A DNA stretch of 56,237 nt. It comes from Chitinophagales bacterium (GTDB lineage: Bacteria > Bacteroidota > Bacteroidia > Chitinophagales > Chitinophagaceae). The notes under the pieces were generated by a model. The model did no database searches, had not been told where the DNA came from, and was given only the letters and a program-made list of their open reading frames with translations. The position numbers were made by a program, and so were the translations under genes. Below are positions 44,273 to 52,265 of this stretch, one piece after another. The stretch is from contig JAAFJB010000010.1 in NCBI GenBank assembly GCA_013297995.1, positions 1 to 56,237 of the forward strand, written 5' to 3'. Within the stretch, counting starts at the first letter, position 1. Each line of letters begins with the position of its first letter.

Positions 44273-45541
44273 TTACCAATTTTCAGAACGGGGATCGGTG
44301 ATTACTCCTTTTACAGCACTTGCGGCAACTACGGCAGGAGAAGTCAAGTAGATCTGTGCATTTTTACTGCCCATTCTTCCTTTCATATTTCTATTTCCAG
44401 CACTCAGCATGATATCGCCATCGCCAGCAACGCCGGTATGAATACCGGCACAAGGCCCGCAACTGGGTGTTTCAATAGCAACACCAGCTTTCACCAAAAT
44501 TTCGAAATATCCTTTTTGAATACATTCGAGGTAAACTTGTTGACTGGCAGGTATGCAAATCATATTTACATCGCGGTGAATTTTTTTGCCATCTAAAATT
44601 TTTGCTATGATGGCAAAATCTTCGGTGCGACCATTGGTGCAAGTGCCTACAAATGCTTTGTTGAATTTGGTGCCCACTAGTTGTTCAACGGGCACCGTAT
44701 CGTCTAGTTTATCGGGTCTTGCAATGGTGGGACCAACATTGGTTACATCTACTTCATATACTGCATCATAGTGAGCATCGGCATCGCTGGCAATCATATT
44801 CCAATCGCCTTTTTGAACCGATTGTAAATAGGCTGCTGTTTTTGCATCGGGGGCAATGATGCCATTCTTAGCACCCAGATCAACCGTCATATTACAAAGC
44901 GTCATTCTACCAGCAATATCCAGTGCATCAATAGCGGGGCCGCAATATTCGAGTGCTTTATAAATAAGGTGTCCATTCCAGTGCATCATTCCCATAATAT
45001 GGAGGCTGAGGTCTTTGGCCATCACCCAAGGCTGCCATTCGCCTTTGATATGAAATTTAACTGTTTCAGGAACCCGAAACCAACACTTGCCCGTAGCCAT
45101 TGCTATGGCAGCATCGGTTACCCCAATGGCATTACCAACCGCCCCAACGGCTCCGTAGGTATTGGCATGAGAATCGGTGCCAATGGAAATTTTCCCGGGT
45201 AAAACGTGACCTTGTTCCACCATTATTTGGTGGGCAATTCCCTGCCTGCCTAGGTCGTAAAAATTAGGTATATCATAGCTTTTTACAATCTCCCGCCATT
45301 CATTCAGCATGGTTGCATATTCGGGAGTGGGAGGAGGAACGAGGTGATCGCTTACACAGATCACCCGATCTCTATTGAATAATGTTTTGGCACCTAGGCT
45401 TTCAAATGCTTTGAAGCATTGTTTACCCAAATAATCCATAGTCATTACCGTGTGAACGTCAACCCATACAAGTTGACCGGGTACTACGGAATCACGGCCA
45501 CTGTTGAATGCCATAATTTTTTCTGTAATTGTCATTGCCAT
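44273..45541 (-). CDS. LeuC/aconitase large-subunit-like hydratase
   Basis: About 422 residues from the Met at 45541; the longer frame to 45673 overlaps the gene before it. Fe-S ligand cysteines are C301 (FVGTCTNGRT), C361 and C364 (PSCGPCAGIH). KISIGTDSHANTYGAVGAVGNAIG matches the GTDSHTxxxGA motif. The set is that of 3-isopropylmalate dehydratase, homoaconitase or related small hydratases (methylmalate, dimethylmaleate). It would add or remove water on a substituted maleate/fumarate with a [4Fe-4S] cluster. With the odd LeuD-like partner, leucine synthesis is unlikely; a catabolic step is inferred from neighbours. Confidence 0.9.
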   Translation of the reverse strand: MAMTITEKIMAFNSGRDSVVPGQLVWVDVHTVMTMDYLGKQCFKAFESLGAKTLFNRDRVICVSDHLVPPPTPEYATMLNEWREIVKSYDIPNFYDLGRQGIAHQIMVEQGHVLPGKISIGTDSHANTYGAVGAVGNAIGVTDAAIAMATGKCWFRVPETVKFHIKGEWQPWVMAKDLSLHIMGMMHWNGHLIYKALEYCGPAIDALDIAGRMTLCNMTVDLGAKNGIIAPDAKTAAYLQSVQKGDWNMIASDADAHYDAVYEVDVTNVGPTIARPDKLDDTVPVEQLVGTKFNKAFVGTCTNGRTEDFAIIAKILDGKKIHRDVNMICIPASQQVYLECIQKGYFEILVKAGVAIETPSCGPCAGIHTGVAGDGDIMLSAGNRNMKGRMGSKNAQIYLTSPAVVAASAVKGVITDPRSENW

Positions 45542-45572
45542 TAAATAATAAATTATTTTGAGTTGAATATTG

Positions 45573-46079
45573 TTAATGATCGGAGCGAGAAGCGCCAGTA
45601 AATCTTCGGGAAGGGAGGTCAACCCAAAAGGCTGGGTCAATCTGTTCCATGGTAGCAACCTGCCTTTCTTCAATCATGGTATTGCCTTGAAATTCATCAT
45701 TCAGGCTCCATTTCCAAGTGCGGATGCGGTGTTTGCCATCACCAATAAGATCAATCATTTCGTAGAGGTTGGAGCCAGGACGGTTTTTATAACTCCATGT
45801 TAAACAAACACTATCATGTGTTTCCCATGATTTACCGAGGATGCGGGGATTATCGAAAATTAAAATACCATCCGAATTAAAGGTACAAATACCAAAATCG
45901 TGCAGTTCATAATGCCCATCATCCCAAGTATATTCATTTACTTGGTGGTATTTATTTTCATCAAAAAGACGAATGGTAAGCCTGCTCTTCCACTGCGCAT
46001 ATTTATTACCATTGGCGTCTATTCTAATATAGGTTCCTTCCCAGATTCCAGTATGTTTTGGAAATAGTTGAAGATTCAT
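45573..46079 (-). CDS. Lipocalin-like (DUF3598-like) protein
   Basis: 168 residues, no signal peptide. The start MNLQLFPKHTGIWEGTYIRIDANGN resembles DUF3598/calycin-type proteins (xGxWxGxxxRxDxxG), followed by strands WKSRLTIRLFDENKYHQVNEYTWDDGHYELHDFGICTF, then NPRILGKSWETHDSVCLTWSYKNRPGSNLYEMIDLIGDGKHRIRTWKWSLNDEFQGNTMIEER. Such small barrels usually bind a hydrophobic ligand. It is the first gene of the minus-strand cluster, with a 17-bp operator-like palindrome 23 bp upstream. Family call is by pattern, not search. Confidence 0.6.
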   Translation of the reverse strand: MNLQLFPKHTGIWEGTYIRIDANGNKYAQWKSRLTIRLFDENKYHQVNEYTWDDGHYELHDFGICTFNSDGILIFDNPRILGKSWETHDSVCLTWSYKNRPGSNLYEMIDLIGDGKHRIRTWKWSLNDEFQGNTMIEERQVATMEQIDPAFWVDLPSRRFTGASRSDH

Positions 46080-46102
46080 TTGTAAGGGTTTGCTTGATTA
46101 AT

Positions 46103-46119
46103 AGTTAACTAAGTTAATC
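46103..46119. promoter_or_regulatory. Operator-like palindrome (site 1)
   Basis: AGTTAA-CTAAG-TTAATC, with a perfect 13-bp core TTAACTAAGTTAA. It lies 23 bp upstream of the lipocalin-like gene (minus). Confidence 0.7.
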
Positions 46120-46186
46120 ATTTTCTGGTGAAATAAAATAATTTAAAAATTAGCTTTCGTAGAAAAAAAGTACTATTTTTAAAATT

Positions 46187-46203
46187 GATTAACTTAGTTA
46201 ATC
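46187..46203. promoter_or_regulatory. Operator-like perfect palindrome (site 2)
   Basis: GATTAACTTAGTTAATC is a perfect 17-bp palindrome with a single central base. It lies 24 bp upstream of the TonB-receptor start and 67 bp from site 1. Confidence 0.75.
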
Positions 46204-46227
46204 GTTTCAGTAATCAAATTAATTGCT

Positions 46228-48966
46228 ATGAACAAATTTTTAAAAAGCCTTGTGCTTTCTCTCGCTTTACTATTTGCACACTCGCTTACCGCACAAGTAA
46301 TGGTGACTGGTAAAATTACATCTTCCGATAAAAAAACCATGGAAGGTGTTTCTGTTGTGGAGAAGGGATCTAAGAACGGAACCGTAACTAATAAAGAGGG
46401 AAGGTTTACCATTTCAGTAAAAGCTGCCAATGCAATACTCAAAGTAAGTGCTGTAAATTATCGCGAGCAGTCGATCTCATTAAATGGACGCGCTAGTGTT
46501 GACGTTCAAATGATGGAAGAAACCAATCAACTGAATGAGGTAAGCGTTACTGCGGGTCGCCAGCCAGTACGTAAATTAGAAACTACCCAAGCGGTAGATA
46601 TTATTAGTAATAAAGTATTAAAAGCCATTAAGCCCGAAAGTTTTGCAGAAGCGGTAACGCTTACACCTGGTGTATTTGCCAACAACTCACAAGGTAGAAG
46701 AGGTGGTATAGTAATTAGGGGTTTTCCGGATGGCAATCCATTGGGTGGATTGGTGTATACCAGTATTTTAATTGATGGACTACCTGCTTTTGGTAGTGCT
46801 GGACGCTTACCCGATGCTGGTTTTGGATTTGATGACAACGTTGAAAAAGTAGAAGTAGTGAGAGGAAGTACGGCAACCGTTTATGGTCGCTCCGCTGCAG
46901 CAGGTGTAGTAAATATTATTAGTAAAACAGGTGGAGAAGAAACCAGGGGTTCGGTAAAAATGACTCGCTACGATAATATACATACAGACAATAATTATTT
47001 TAATTATCGGATGGATTGGAATTTGAATGGCTCACTCACCAAAGACAAAATGGTTAGGTATAATATTGGTGGTTGGTTTATGGATGATCGTGGTTACCGT
47101 AGAACTGGTTACAATGATCATGGCTATCAATTGAGGGGTAATTTTGATTTCTTATCGGCAGACAAAAAGGGAAAAATTAGGCTCGGATTTATTTATGCGA
47201 ATTATAGTTTTCAAAACCTAACAGATGTACCTATTGATCCCGTAACCAATAAACTTCCTTTGCGTTGGAGAAATATCAACACATTTATTTTTCCTGCATT
47301 ACAAAACGTAAACTATTCTGTATTTGGAACCAGATCTAGTCGCACTTTGCCTCGCCTTGGCGGACAACCTGTTTTAGGGGAAGACGGCAATCAGATTGTT
47401 CGGAATGTTGGCAATGAATTGGCCAATGCTAATACTACAAAAAACCTGCAATTGAATTTTTCTATGGAGAGAGACTTGGGCAATAATTGGCATTTTGAAA
47501 ATAAATTCAGATACCAAGCATTGTCAAGTGGAACAAAATACCCTTTTCCATTCGGAGGTTATTATGCTAGTAATAACGTAGCTAGATTAATGCTGGATGG
47601 CGATGCTCCAGATGATGATTTAATGAATGAAGCCAGAATTAAAAAGACTTGGGAAAAAGGATCAGTAAAACATAACTTCCAACTGGGTCATTATTTTTCT
47701 AGTACTAATTTGCGACCAACCACTTACAGCTATACTCATTTTGTAAATCCTTCTGATCCATGGGATCTTAAATTAATTAATAGCAGTGCACCACCATCGG
47801 CACAGAGAGGATCTATTACCAGAAGAGGAAATTATATTGAACAAGTAAATGCATTGTTTGCGGGTCATGAAATGAAATTCAATGATAAGTTTACCATGAC
47901 GGTAGGATTAAGATACGACTGGTTGTATATGGATCTTTCTGAAACCAAAGCGCCATTCGATTCAGCAATTACCCGTAAATTGGCTTTTGGCGATTATTCG
48001 GCTTCTATTGGGTTTAATTATTTATTCGATAGAACAAGTTCAGTTTATGCTAATTTTAACCGAGCGTATAGAATGCCAGATTACTCTGCTTTCACCTCCT
48101 TAGAATATATTGCTCCCACGGCTAATAATGCTACGGCAAGCACCCTTTCTCGTTTACCAAACGGCTTGTCTGGTAATGAAATCATTATCTCTGCGGAACT
48201 TGGTTTCAGAAAACAAATGGGCGATGTGGGTATTGATGCTGCCGTTTATTATAACAGTATTAAAAACAGATTGGCTTCTATTTTCGAAAATGGATTATTG
48301 GTTTCTAAACCTTTCGGTTCTAATAGAATTATGGGTGCTGAATTATCTATCTCTTACAATCCTTCTCAGTTCTTGAAGGGGTTGAGTATTCGTTCTAGCC
48401 TCACTTTACAGAATGCTACTTTTTCTAATTTTAAAATTTCCAATTCAAGTGCCGCTGCTGCCGGAATTATTGGCCGAGTTGGCACCTTACCCAGTGTAGA
48501 CGTGAATGGAAATCTTTTTGGATTGAATATTATTAGTGAAGGGAATAACCAAACATCTATTGATGTGATTGGTAAAAAACTACCCGGTGTACCCGATTAT
48601 ATCTGGAATAGTACTGCACTTTATCAACACAAATGGTTTGGGCTTGATCTTTCTGCTAACGTAAATGGTAAGCGCTATGCCGATGCTACCAACCTAATTA
48701 ATATGGGCGGACTCACAGTGATTAATGCAGGTGGATATTTTAGGTGCATCATGAAAGATAAAAAAGAACTTAGAATTGGGCTTCAAGTTAAGAATATGGG
48801 TAATAGAGAAGGGGTACAAAGTATTGCTGGCCTTTCTGAAAACTCTACTGCCCTTGGTCAACTTCAAGCTACACCTACTTATAATAATGCAGGTACGCCT
48901 ATCTGGTCGCAAGGATATCTTCAATTGCCTAGAAGATGGATTGCCTATATATCTTTTGATTTTTAA
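46228..48966 (+). CDS. TonB-dependent receptor with CarboxypepD_reg-like domain
   Basis: 912 residues. A signal peptide (MNKFLKSLVLSLALLFAHSLTAQ) is followed by a CarboxypepD_reg-like domain (about 24-98: MVTGKITSSDKKTMEGVSVVEKGSKNGTVTNKEGRFTI), a plug (about 110-235; RRGGIVIRGFPDG, ILIDGLPAFGS, VEKVEVVRGSTATVYGRSAAAGVVNIISK) and a barrel ending in ISFDF. It is an active uptake porin for a large or scarce compound. No SusD partner is next to it, so it is unlike a polysaccharide locus. It is divergent from the minus-strand catabolic cluster and shares an operator region with it, which suggests that it imports the cluster's substrate. Confidence 0.93.
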   Translation: MNKFLKSLVLSLALLFAHSLTAQVMVTGKITSSDKKTMEGVSVVEKGSKNGTVTNKEGRFTISVKAANAILKVSAVNYREQSISLNGRASVDVQMMEETNQLNEVSVTAGRQPVRKLETTQAVDIISNKVLKAIKPESFAEAVTLTPGVFANNSQGRRGGIVIRGFPDGNPLGGLVYTSILIDGLPAFGSAGRLPDAGFGFDDNVEKVEVVRGSTATVYGRSAAAGVVNIISKTGGEETRGSVKMTRYDNIHTDNNYFNYRMDWNLNGSLTKDKMVRYNIGGWFMDDRGYRRTGYNDHGYQLRGNFDFLSADKKGKIRLGFIYANYSFQNLTDVPIDPVTNKLPLRWRNINTFIFPALQNVNYSVFGTRSSRTLPRLGGQPVLGEDGNQIVRNVGNELANANTTKNLQLNFSMERDLGNNWHFENKFRYQALSSGTKYPFPFGGYYASNNVARLMLDGDAPDDDLMNEARIKKTWEKGSVKHNFQLGHYFSSTNLRPTTYSYTHFVNPSDPWDLKLINSSAPPSAQRGSITRRGNYIEQVNALFAGHEMKFNDKFTMTVGLRYDWLYMDLSETKAPFDSAITRKLAFGDYSASIGFNYLFDRTSSVYANFNRAYRMPDYSAFTSLEYIAPTANNATASTLSRLPNGLSGNEIIISAELGFRKQMGDVGIDAAVYYNSIKNRLASIFENGLLVSKPFGSNRIMGAELSISYNPSQFLKGLSIRSSLTLQNATFSNFKISNSSAAAAGIIGRVGTLPSVDVNGNLFGLNIISEGNNQTSIDVIGKKLPGVPDYIWNSTALYQHKWFGLDLSANVNGKRYADATNLINMGGLTVINAGGYFRCIMKDKKELRIGLQVKNMGNREGVQSIAGLSENSTALGQLQATPTYNNAGTPIWSQGYLQLPRRWIAYISFDF

Positions 48967-48993
48967 TAGTAATAAGCACACTAGTTTCTGTAG

Positions 48994-49022
48994 AATGCCC
49001 TCTGTTTGAGGGCATTTTTTTA
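48994..49022 (+). terminator. Intrinsic terminator after the TonB receptor gene
   Basis: Arms AATGCCCTC / GAGGGCATT with a 5-nt loop, then a seven-T run. It separates the receptor gene from the CpcT/CpeT-like gene. Confidence 0.88.
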
Positions 49023-49038
49023 ACCAAAACCTTTCAGT

Positions 49039-50001
49039 ATGCAAAAAATAACCCTACTTATTTTATATGCTTTTTTATTTTCTTCTGTTCAAGCGCAGAA
49101 AAATAAATCAAATCCCTTATTAAATACACAACTTAAAGAAATGCTGGGTTGGTTTGAAGGGGAATTTGATAATTTTCAGCAGGTTTACAAAGAGCGGGAA
49201 GACAAGGTTAAAGAGGAACACGAACATATTCATTCTATTTTTAAAAAAGTTGACCTCCCCGCTTTTGGAAGCGATGTATTTTATGTGATTCAATATTTTG
49301 ATGGGGATACGAGTAAGGTATATCGACAAAGGATTTATACTTTTAATACCGACCCCGTAGAAAATGCAATACGGCTGGATATCTATAGTTTTAAGCAGGA
49401 TAGTTTATTTTATTTTTCAAACCTAAATCCTTTAAAACTGCAGGGATTAACGCCACAGCAAATGACTACAACAGATGGTTGTGGCGTTTGGTGGAAAAAG
49501 ATGAACGACCAATATATCGGTTATATGAAAGAAAAAGCCTGCAATTTCATTAGTAAACGGTCTGGAAAGAAAATATATGTGACCGATAGCCTCTTACTTA
49601 CACCCCATGAAATTTGGATTCGAGATGAAGCCTATGATGAAAACGGAGCTTATATCTATGGCAATAAAGACAAGATTCCACATAAACTAAAGCGATGCAC
49701 TTTTTACAAAGGTTGGATTTTACTGCAAAAAGCGGGATTTGACAATGCTTATCACCAGTTGCGGAATAGGGTATGGCACGACCAAGGCAAGCGCATTCGG
49801 ATGTTCACCGAAGATGGGTTGCCAACCAAATATGAAATAGAATTGGCCAATGTGGTTTATCGTAAAGATTTAGAGGTTCTGAAAATAGCTGTGTATGAGG
49901 TTGGGGTTTCTAAGGCAATTACCTATTCTTGGGCTAGCCCCGGCTCAAAAAATATTGGCATCAATTTGCGCTGGATTCAAGCAGGATTAACTAAATTGTA
50001 A
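49039..50001 (+). CDS. CpcT/CpeT-family (chromophore lyase-like) exported protein
   Basis: 320 residues with a signal peptide (MQKITLLILYAFLFSSVQAQ). The body matches the CpeT/CpcT family: LKEMLGWFEGEFDNFQQV, HEHIHSIF, YVIQYFDGDTSKVYRQRIYTFNTD, GCGVWWKKMNDQYIGYM. In cyanobacteria these lipocalin-fold proteins attach bilins to phycobiliproteins. This organism shows no phototrophy genes in the window. An exported form next to a TonB receptor may instead bind or handle a hydrophobic or tetrapyrrole-like ligand; that is inference. A terminator separates it from the receptor gene, so it may have its own promoter. Confidence 0.75.
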   Translation: MQKITLLILYAFLFSSVQAQKNKSNPLLNTQLKEMLGWFEGEFDNFQQVYKEREDKVKEEHEHIHSIFKKVDLPAFGSDVFYVIQYFDGDTSKVYRQRIYTFNTDPVENAIRLDIYSFKQDSLFYFSNLNPLKLQGLTPQQMTTTDGCGVWWKKMNDQYIGYMKEKACNFISKRSGKKIYVTDSLLLTPHEIWIRDEAYDENGAYIYGNKDKIPHKLKRCTFYKGWILLQKAGFDNAYHQLRNRVWHDQGKRIRMFTEDGLPTKYEIELANVVYRKDLEVLKIAVYEVGVSKAITYSWASPGSKNIGINLRWIQAGLTKL

Positions 50002-50035
50002 AGATTTTTAATCAATTATCGATTGCCTGCCCATA

Positions 50036-50062
50036 AAAGCCACGGAGAAATACCGTGGCTTT
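50036..50062. terminator. Hairpin between convergent genes
   Basis: Arms AAAGCCACGG / CCGTGGCTTT with a 7-nt loop lie between the CpcT/CpeT-like gene and the DUF1838 gene. T-runs on both sides are short, so termination is likely but weak. Confidence 0.65.
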
Positions 50063-50088
50063 GCTATTTATTAAACAGTTTTTTTTAT

Positions 50089-50961
50089 TTATTGTCCCGA
50101 TTTTTTCTTGCGTTCTTCCATTATTTTTTTATAGTATTTCCAACTCGTCATATTCGGGCTACTGTATAATTCAGGCGCGTGTTGATATTCAGGATAATTG
50201 GCCATCACAAAATCTTTAATTGCGGTTGGTAAATCATTGAAACCATTTTTTAGTTTATAACCGCGACTCTGGTATAAAAGGTTTCCAGACTTTGCGCCCA
50301 TTTTCATCCAAGGTAAAAAATCGCTGAATCTGGTCCATGAAATATCCGCTTGCGCATTTTTAATTTTAGGGTTTTGTAATTCAGATTCACTCAAGAAAAA
50401 ATTAAACAATTCAGCTCCTTGGTAAACATCACTTCGACTCTGTTCGGGCCAGTCGGTTTTTTTTAGGGGAGATGGGTAAGACAAAGTAACATCGTTGTAT
50501 AAGTTAATACGGTCTTTGCCCAATTTTTCAAAAGGCACTTTAAAAGCACCATATCTAAAAATTTGATTCACTGGGTCGTTCCAAACATGCACTACTTCTA
50601 CTTCTTCATTGGTGAAAGGGTTTTTCCAAGTCTTTAAAATTTCATTGGTCTTGGGATCTTGATACACCAGCATTTCTCTAGTAATGAGTCTCCAGCCAGA
50701 ATCGCCCGGTAATTTTTCTACACGAGCTATATTGTACATTTCAAAATTAAATACATGCTTCCAAGGTTTCTCTGGATCATAAGTATAAATAGCTCCTTTG
50801 GCATAAAAAACAGCTTCTTCTGTTGTATCGAGAGAAGCGCGCATTTTTACATAAGCATCCATATTTTGTTTAGGGTCTGCAAGGTTGTACAATGGCTTTT
50901 TTTGCGCATAAATACTGCTGATTACAAAGAGAAGGAAGAGTGTAGCGTGTAATTTTTTCAT
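50089..50961 (-). CDS. Exported DUF1838 family protein
   Basis: 290 residues from the Met at 50961; the signal peptide is MKKLHATLFLLFVISSIYAQ. Seven more codons are open upstream but add nothing. Family features: KMRASLDTTEEAVFYAKGAIYTYDPEKPWKHVFNFEMYNIARV near the N-terminus, ITREMLVYQDPKTNEILKTWKNPFTNEEVEVVHVWNDPVN, then WTRFSDFLPWMKMGAKSGNLLYQSRGYKL. DUF1838 has no known activity. Its neighbour on the other side is an exported CpcT/CpeT-like protein, and both may serve the periplasmic side of the uptake system. Confidence 0.78.
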   Translation of the reverse strand: MKKLHATLFLLFVISSIYAQKKPLYNLADPKQNMDAYVKMRASLDTTEEAVFYAKGAIYTYDPEKPWKHVFNFEMYNIARVEKLPGDSGWRLITREMLVYQDPKTNEILKTWKNPFTNEEVEVVHVWNDPVNQIFRYGAFKVPFEKLGKDRINLYNDVTLSYPSPLKKTDWPEQSRSDVYQGAELFNFFLSESELQNPKIKNAQADISWTRFSDFLPWMKMGAKSGNLLYQSRGYKLKNGFNDLPTAIKDFVMANYPEYQHAPELYSSPNMTSWKYYKKIMEERKKKSGQ

Positions 50962-50982
50962 ATTAGGTGTGGGGTTAATCAA

Positions 50983-51403
50983 GTCGTACGAAACTATTCG
51001 GAATTAACTTTTAGCTAATATAGCTTTAAATATTCTTTGAATTGTAATTTACTGATACTATCTCAACTAGGTTCTTTTTAAATTTGTACTCATAGCTTTA
51101 TATTGATTGTTTATTTTCATACGAAATTTTTAAGTCTACTTAGTTATATTGTTGGTTTATTCAAACAACAATTCATTTTTTAAACTTACGTCTCAATTTT
51201 TTATTATAGTAACGGGGTTCTTCATTAAATTAAAATAATTTATATATTTTAAAAATTAATAAAGTAGTATAATTAATTCTATATATTTTATTATAATTTT
51301 ATATATATTTATATCATATTTTCAGCATGGAGTCCAGTAACCATTTAAACGGGGCGTTTCTGAAAAGCCATATGAGTAGGAAAAATTCAAAAAAAACCAA
51401 AAG
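50983..51403. other. AT-rich intergenic gap
   Basis: About 420 bp, extremely AT-rich at 51230-51320. It must hold promoters for the DUF1838 gene (minus) and the TM2 gene (plus). No RNA gene, clear -7 element, palindrome of the RRTTAA-N5-TTAAYY type or useful reading frame is visible. The composition fits the edge of a foreign insert. Confidence 0.55.
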
Positions 51404-51901
51404 ATGAAAAAGAAATTACTTGCAGCAACCTTTATTCTCGGGATTGGGGTTTTATTTATGAGTGCAATTCCTGGATTAAATGAACAAAAGTTAAAAGATT
51501 TAGAAGCTAAAAAAGAATTAGCGACTAAACTCGTAGATCAAGCCACAAAAGATGGCAGTAAATTGAGTTTTAAGGAGTTAAAAAAAATTGCAACAGAAGT
51601 TAAGGGTTCCGAACTTTCTCTAAAGGATAAAATTGCACTTAAGCTTTTTAATAAAAAGCTATCTAAAGTAGATGCTTCAGCTGCCAATAGTGCTGGTGGT
51701 AAAAGTCAGCTCATTGCTTTACTTTTAGTTATTTTTGTTGGTACTTTAGGCATTCATAGATTTTATCTAGGTTATACATGGCAAGGAATAGTTCAATTAC
51801 TTACTTTAGGTGTTTGCGGAATCTGGACATTAATTGATATGATTAGAATTATTACTGGAGATCTGACTCCCAAAGATGGCTCTTATGATAAAAAATTATA
51901 G
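51404..51901 (+). CDS. TM2 domain-containing membrane protein
   Basis: 165 residues. The N-terminus (MKKKLLAATFILGIGVLFMSAIPG) is a signal or first membrane segment. A Lys-rich coiled-coil-like part follows (residues 25-95; KDLEAKKELATKLVDQATK, LSLKDKIALKLFNKKL). The TM2 domain covers about 100-155 (QLIALLLVIFVGTLGIHRFYLGYTWQGIVQLLTLGVCGIWTLIDMIRI), with the HRFYLG and TLIDMIRI motifs intact. Function of bacterial TM2 proteins is unknown. It is the first of three AT-rich genes that are tightly linked. Confidence 0.88.
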   Translation: MKKKLLAATFILGIGVLFMSAIPGLNEQKLKDLEAKKELATKLVDQATKDGSKLSFKELKKIATEVKGSELSLKDKIALKLFNKKLSKVDASAANSAGGKSQLIALLLVIFVGTLGIHRFYLGYTWQGIVQLLTLGVCGIWTLIDMIRIITGDLTPKDGSYDKKL

Positions 51902-52265
51902 ATCAGTTAAGCAAAAAAGTATATTAAGTATTGATTTCTCACAAAAAGAGTTATTTCTAATATCTATATTCAAGTGTGTTTTCTTTTTTGTTATTCCTGT
52001 TGTAACAATATGCCTTCCTCAAAATTATTTCGATCAAGGCCAGTCACTATGTATTTCACAATTATTGTTCCATCAAGAATGTCTTGCGTGTGGATTAACA
52101 AGAGGGTGTTTGCATCTAATTCATTTAAATTTTGAGGAAGCGTTTCGTTTCAATATGATGAGTTTCGTTGCTCTACCAGCAATGTCAATCTTATGGGCGA
52201 AATGGACTTTTGAAGAAGTTAAAAGAATCAAAGTAATCTACAGGGTAATGAAAAACAAGGAGTAA
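51885..52265 (+). CDS. DUF2752 family membrane protein
   Basis: 126 residues from the Met at 51885 (a Met at 51876 is also possible); either overlaps the TM2 gene end slightly. Two membrane segments flank the DUF2752 motif HQECLACGLTRGCLHLIHLNFEEAFRFN, the hallmark C-x2-CGLTRG sequence, and FFFVIPVVTICLP precedes it. The role is unknown; the family is often paired with TM2 proteins in Bacteroidota. The stop overlaps the start of the next gene by one base, so translation is coupled. Confidence 0.88.
   Translation: MIKNYRSVKQKSILSIDFSQKELFLISIFKCVFFFVIPVVTICLPQNYFDQGQSLCISQLLFHQECLACGLTRGCLHLIHLNFEEAFRFNMMSFVALPAMSILWAKWTFEEVKRIKVIYRVMKNKE

Noticed and set aside
45542..45673. A 44-codon N-terminal extension of the LeuC-like gene
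   Set aside because: It overlaps the lipocalin-like gene and does not resemble the family N-terminus.
46228..48966. A SusCD-type polysaccharide utilisation locus
   Set aside because: No SusD gene or glycoside hydrolase is next to the TonB receptor.
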